Shown: positions 59,266 to 64,000 of the stretch, one piece after another
Layout of the letters: every line of letters begins with the position of its first letter
Position numbering within the stretch: position 1 is the first letter of the stretch
NCBI GenBank assembly: GCA_030686995.1
Contig: CM060680.1
Span: 204,277,322 to 204,341,321 of the forward strand
Direction: 5' to 3'
DNA: 64,000 nucleotides
Origin: Artemisia argyi
Lineage: Eukaryota; Streptophyta; Magnoliopsida; Asterales; Asteraceae
Notes under the pieces: model-generated
What the model was told of the DNA's origin: nothing
The model's input: the letters and a program-made list of their open reading frames with translations, nothing else
Databases searched by the model: none
Position numbers and translations under genes: made by a program

Positions 59266-59639
59266 CTAATCTTCGTCATCCGCTTCAGCTTCTTCCAACT
59301 TCTCCAAAAGCTCATCCTTCTCCTCCAAGCTTTGACGAGACAGCACCAGCAGTTGAGCCAACAGATCAAGCTTCCTGCGGTCTTTTTGTTGAACTTCAAG
59401 CAGGCATTGACGGCCAGTTTCAGCCACAGCATTGAAACGAGTAAATGAGGTTGCTACCTCAGTTACTGTTTTCTCCTTCTTATCAATCACCGCCCTTAAC
59501 TGGCTACTCTCCTCCCCATACGAGCTATAAAACTTATCTCCTCTGCTTTGTCATGCGTTACCAACAGCTTGAATGCATCAACTAGCTTACCAGATTCTGT
59601 TGCATCTTTCATCTCATTAAGGTTTGGTGTGTCTGCCAT
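59266..59639 (-). pseudogene. Small coiled-coil gene, frameshifted
   Basis: It starts at ATG 59639 (MADTPNLNEMKDATESGKLV) and continues for about 35 codons. The coding pattern then changes frame near 59525-59545 and resumes as a charged helix (SSQLRAVIDKKEKTVTEVAT ... LLEKLEEAEADDED) to a TAG-type end at 59266. The joined length, about 125 codons, fits the other small coiled-coil genes. A TATA box (TTATATATAC on the minus strand) lies about 65-70 bp upstream near 59705-59712. It may be a decayed gene, or the shift may be an assembly error. Confidence 0.45.
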
Positions 59640-60159
59640 CTTAAGGTTAGGGTTAACAAGTGGGTAAATGTATGTAGGGTTAAAAGTATGTGTTCAATGT
59701 ATTAGTATATATAACGAAAATAGGGGTTTGGTGGTTGTAATTAATGATAGCAAATTGCATTGTGTAAAAATAACACCACAAAGACACTCTCTAGGCATTG
59801 GAACATTCAGTTTGGTTGTTAATGCAGCCTTTCCATCTTCTCCCATGCATAAATGGGGAATGCAGTATTTAGGAAGATGTCCAACTTTACAATTTAAACC
59901 CCTCATTTATGCAATGGATATAAATCAACCCTTCCAGGCACAATGCATTACCATTAACTTCCTAAAATTCAAAAATTACTTATAACTTATATTTTTATAC
60001 TTATAAAAAAATCCCATTTAAGATTGTATTTTTTCTAAAAACATAAATACATAATAAAAAACGATATACTAAAATAATATTAGTTTGAAGAGTAACAAAA
60101 TAATTATCAAACTGGATACTATTAATGTGCAAATTATCAGATTTAATACACATAATAAC

Positions 60160-60920
60160 ATATTTTAGTTTTTAAAAAGGAATTTAGGGATTTTAGCATA
60201 ACCAATATTAAACAAACACTCATTAATTATATATTATAAATTGAAAGGTCCATTCATGTAACACCATCATAGAACATAAAAAAGATAAATGATAAACATA
60301 AACCAGTTTTTATACAAATAACATATGCAGCTTTTTAAAAAGGAATTTAGGGAGAGTAAATCAAACATAATCAATATTAAACAACATTGTTAATTATATA
60401 TTATAAAATTAAAAGTCGATTCTTGTAACAACATAAGAAAAATGATCACTAAACATAAACCAGATTTTAAAAAAAACATATGCATTTTTTAAAAACGAAT
60501 ATGGGATAAATTCAACGTTACAATATTAAACAAAACGTAATTAATTATATGGGATAAATTCAAAAGTCGATTCATGTAAAAAGTAATTTAGGGAGAGTAG
60601 CATAACCAAACTTAATCAAAAAATATAAACGATAAACATAAACCATAGAGCAAAAAATATTTAAAACAAATAACATATGCATTTTTTAAAAAGGAATTTA
60701 GGGAGAGTAGCATAACCAAACTTAATAAAATAATATAAACATTAAACATAAACCACATAGCAAAAATTGATAAACATAAACAATAAACATTAGATAAAAA
60801 AATTTTAAGAGTCCAATGTCCAAATCAAAATAAACCAGAAACATGATAATGATAAACATAAATGATAAACATAAACAAGAAACATGTTAAACATAAACCA
60901 AGAAACATAAACCAAATCCG
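60160..60920. repeat. Degenerate tandem repeat field, copy 2
   Basis: This is the counterpart of 33230-33870, with the same GGAATTTAGGGAGAGTAGCA units and ATAAACATAAACCA runs. The two fields differ in unit number. Confidence 0.65.
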
Positions 60921-60936
60921 AAATCCATCCAGAGAC

Positions 60937-61296
60937 TTAGAATGGCAACCATCCCTTCAGCTTCTCAGCAAATATATCTTTCTCACGCATGCTCAACTCA
61001 GTCTGCTTCATAGAAATCATCAGAGCCATCAGCCGAAGCAGATCCTTATGCTGACGCTGCCTAAGGAACTTTGCAGTCTCCACAGCCTCGACCCTACCCT
61101 TCAGGACGTCGACTTCAATCAGAAAAGCTTGGGCTTCTTTGATGGACTCAGATAACTTCATGCATACTTTCGTGATATCACGCTCCAGATCCTTGTCTTT
61201 GGCAGAAGACCTCTCAAGATACAAATCTAGCTGGCGTTCCAACAAGGTGGAACCACAAGCATGAGCAAGTTCATCGAAAAGTGGTAGTGGAGCCAT
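60937..61296 (-). CDS. Small coiled-coil protein, 119 aa (copy of the gene at 33888-34247)
   Basis: It has the same architecture as its duplicate: a hydrophobic start (MAPLPLFDELAHACG), then a charged helix with heptad spacing to EKLKGWLPF. Six residues or fewer differ (for example Arg for Cys in DLERDIT, Leu for His in KDLLRLM). Both copies are intact. A TATA-like ACATATAC lies about 60 bp upstream. The preserved frame through about 3.6% divergence hints at function without proving it. Confidence 0.55.
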   Translation of the reverse strand: MAPLPLFDELAHACGSTLLERQLDLYLERSSAKDKDLERDITKVCMKLSESIKEAQAFLIEVDVLKGRVEAVETAKFLRQRQHKDLLRLMALMISMKQTELSMREKDIFAEKLKGWLPF

Positions 61297-61699
61297 TGTT
61301 GTTTTGCTTTAGAAAAAAGTTGTATGTGTGTGTCATTGTGGTATGAGGTATATGTAGAGGACCGTGGGGAATTCACACTTTGGTACATGAACCACCGGTT
61401 GGTTATCCCATGAAAGACTGTTGAGTGCCCAACGTTTAACAATGGTCAATGCATTTAATATAAATCTAACTAATATCTTTTACATTTTATAAACTTGTTA
61501 GACGAACTAGTAAAAATTTAACAACATAACAAATAAAGCAAGAACATATTAACGTGGTGGTGGTGCTGTGGCTGTAACATGGTGGTGGTGCTGCTTTATG
61601 AGATGGGAGAGAGATGTTATGTATATATTTGAAAAAGAGATGAAATATGGTAAGGTTTTGTAAGGTTTTGTACTTGGTTTGGATGTTGGTTAGGGACTT

Positions 61700-62332
61700 G
61701 GTTTGGAGGTTGAATCTTAAAACTTAGGTTCGGGATAAGTACAAGTCGCATTATCAAGTACATAAACTTTCAACATATCAAATCAAATAAAATTTTGTAC
61801 AAAACGCATAACAAAGTACATATAACTATTTGAAACAACTAATCTCATTAAAAAGTACATTTTGCATAAAAAAATATATCTTATTTTTCAAAAGTTTGAC
61901 TTTTTTTTAAAAATTGTACAAGTCGCAAAATAGTGCACTTACACATAGGTACATGTCGCATACAAAAGGACACTTACACAAGTGTACTTGGGTCTTACAC
62001 ACACTTACACACATGTACTTGATTTTGGGGCAAAAATGGCCATATGAACAAGTTGGCATAAACCGCATAAGTCGAATTAGGGCAAAACCCTTTACTCGAG
62101 GTCGCATGGGGCTAGGCTTGAAGCATGGGTATTTCCATGGGGCAAATACACAATTACCCCAATACACAATTACCCCTTTTATTAACATGAGAGGAGCTAA
62201 ATGGTCATAAAGTACACAAAAATGACCAAAAAATCAAGTTTAGTACACATAATAGCAAAAAAAGAAAAAAAAAAGTTCGATACATATAAAAGAAAATCAT
62301 GACAACTATGATACATTTTCGTGCCATTAGCC
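61700..62332 (+). repeat. Dispersed repeat, partner of 4838-5400
   Basis: It matches the complement of 4838-5400 through landmarks such as GGGGCAAATACACAATTACCCC and CAAGTTTAGTACACATAATA. It ends at GTGCCATTAGCC. It contains many TACAAGTCGCATAA/GTGTACTTGGGTC words. Confidence 0.6.
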
Positions 62333-64000
62333 CTTTATTGTTTTACATATCTTTTTCCTAATAAAATAAAACCCCTAGTGGGGACTTTTCCATTTCAAAA
62401 TAATCAAATCATTCCTAATTAAGTAATAATTGAATTAATTGAGTTGTTTTTAATTAGATGAAAAAAGGCAAAAAGATAAATCTTTCTTTATTTAGTCAAA
62501 ATCTAAAAAAATCGTATTTTGATTCACAAGAAGAAAAAAAGTTAGAAATACATATGGGCTTCCTTGCTATTTTCTCATAATTAAAGACCAAATTGTAAAA
62601 AATCTCTAAAAGAGCTGATATTTTCTTCAAACACTCATTAACCACATAAAAAAAAAAGCCCTGCAATGCAAAAACACCCATCACAACAATCGATAGAAAA
62701 AACAATCAGTAAGATTTTGGATTTTGTTAATTCCTTCTGTTACTGCCTTAAAACCTCCTAATTCATTCAACACATGTTTGTTACATAATTATTTTAATTG
62801 TGCAAGGGAGGGAATTGGAAGCACTGTTGCGTTGAATACTTGAATTTCATCGGATTCTTAAAGGCTTCATGGCTCAAGTATGTTTATTATCTATCCAATG
62901 TCGGTTAATTGATTAATTATGCCCTTATGAACTATAGGTTAACAATTTTTAATAGATATAAATTATGCCCTTATGACACTATGTTACATTGTTTTTAGTC
63001 TTTTGGTCTCTCAATGTAAACATGAAACTTTATGATGCTACGTGTAGATTAGATATATGTTGGAATGGTCATCTGGTATAGACAATAATCATGCTGATAA
63101 AACTTCTATGGATGCCAATTATCATCTTTGTTGAAGGTTATTTGTCTCTTGCAAAACTAGCTTCTAAATTTGGTTTTTGTTTTATCATGGATCTTGACTT
63201 GATAAGTATCATTCCTAACATATAACAGCGAGTTCTTTGTCAATACTGATATGTGCTTGACAAGTTTAATTAAAGTGTTGATAGCTAGAGAGTTTAACCA
63301 TGTAGACCTATAAATTACACAAATAATAATGTTTCTATGAGCCAAAACAAATAATGTTTGCCAAGTTCAGAATTGAAATGGTGACACTCCATTCCCTCTC
63401 AAGATGATTAGTGGTTATGTTGCTTAAAGAACTTAAATGCTTAAGTTCATTGTACATATACAAATCGATTTATGAGCATGAGATAGTTTAGATTGGTGTG
63501 TTTATGAACTGATATTCTATCAAATGTTTTCAAACTCATTTGTTTATTAATTTCTGGTACTAAGGCAAGGGACGATTGGTACGAATGCATTCACATAAAA
63601 AAACGCGCACTTATCATTGGTTGCGTCTGCTGTATATTATAAGTTAAACATGGAATTTTTTTCTTTTCGGTTTAGTATATTTCCTATTATTTGTGTTGAA
63701 AAGTTTTCTCCTTTAATTGTTTTATGGTGTGAAAGTGTACGTGCGTTTATACTTTATATCATTTGGAATAATGTATATATTTCTGTTTTGTTTTGTAATA
63801 GATCAACGGCATCAACCTATCCACTTTTTTGAAGTTGAACAAGTACACTGTTCTTGGTATACCAATTCGATTATAAGCTTTTCCATAAGTAAAATTTTTG
63901 AGGCTGAAACTTATTTGGAGCCCTCTTAAAGGTAAAATTGTCTTTGTTTTGTTTAACTGGAGTTGATGTAATTTTTGCTAACTTTAGTTCTTCACCGATG
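62333..64000. other. Right-hand stretch, no gene established
   Basis: No domain or repeat is recognised. At 62869, ATGGCTCAA is followed at once by GTATGT, which would fit a tiny first coding exon with a splice donor, but I find no convincing downstream exon before the window ends. Confidence 0.35.

Larger units (their letters stand above)
59714..62091. repeat. 2.3-kb duplicated segment, copy 2
   Basis: It matches 32778-35092. Beyond its right end, sequence continues to 62330 as the repeat found inverted at 4838-5400; copy 1 lost that part at the long-LTR insertion. The left end touches the promoter of the small gene at 59639. Confidence 0.85.

Noticed and set aside
62869..62883. ATGGCTCAA followed by GTATGT as a possible first exon
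   Set aside because: It is too short to judge and no downstream exon could be linked before the window edge.

Overview
The window is plant nuclear DNA dominated by transposable elements. An Asteraceae source, probably tribe Anthemideae (Tanacetum/Artemisia/Chrysanthemum type), is my best guess. The gag and protease-like proteins here match in style the repeat proteins I remember from those genomes. That identification is from memory and unchecked. I see no intact host housekeeping gene, tRNA, rRNA or CRISPR.

Layout. 1-2489: 3' end of a Ty1/copia element (RT/RNase H, untranslated region, LTR), inserted in an exon of an aspartyl-tRNA synthetase gene copy on the minus strand (2490-3649). 3650-6220: intergenic DNA with a diverged repeat and a minisatellite. 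6221-30869: one minus-strand Ty3/gypsy chromovirus (Tekay-like) with an extra ORF ahead of gag. Its 3' LTR (6221-21956) was entered by a long LTR element now reduced to a 3.9-kb solo LTR (9533-21589, TSD AAACC). That solo LTR was entered in turn by non-autonomous LTR element A (12323-20455, TSD ACTAC). A hAT element (24730-26369, TSD GCGCTCGT) splits pol. 30870-35092: repeats, a possible Helitron terminus and a small coiled-coil gene. 35093-43791: a long minus-strand LTR carrying a second, hAT-type MITE, joined to 5'-truncated element B. 43792-50176: tandem and inverted repeats and three small coiled-coil genes. 50177-57931: complete element C (TSD ATAAC). 57932-64000: two more small coiled-coil genes, one of them in a 2.3-kb copy of 32.8-35.1 kb, then unassigned DNA.

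Elements A, B and C form one family. They share LTRs (about 1.35-1.4 kb) and about 2.5 kb of 3' noncoding sequence, but carry different coding modules: gag plus two protease-like domains, gag tail plus one, and gag-protease plus an integrase C-terminal piece. None has reverse transcriptase, so they would need enzymes from a partner element. Their LTR promoters carry arrays of the palindrome TGACGGCGTCA just upstream of a TATA box.

The least explained content is a set of six short intronless genes or pseudogenes (about 109-125 codons). They are charged and predicted coiled-coil, and each has a TATA-like box 45-100 bp upstream of its ATG. They sit in the non-transposon islands at 33.9, 47.7, 48.8, 49.6, 59.3 and 60.9 kb.
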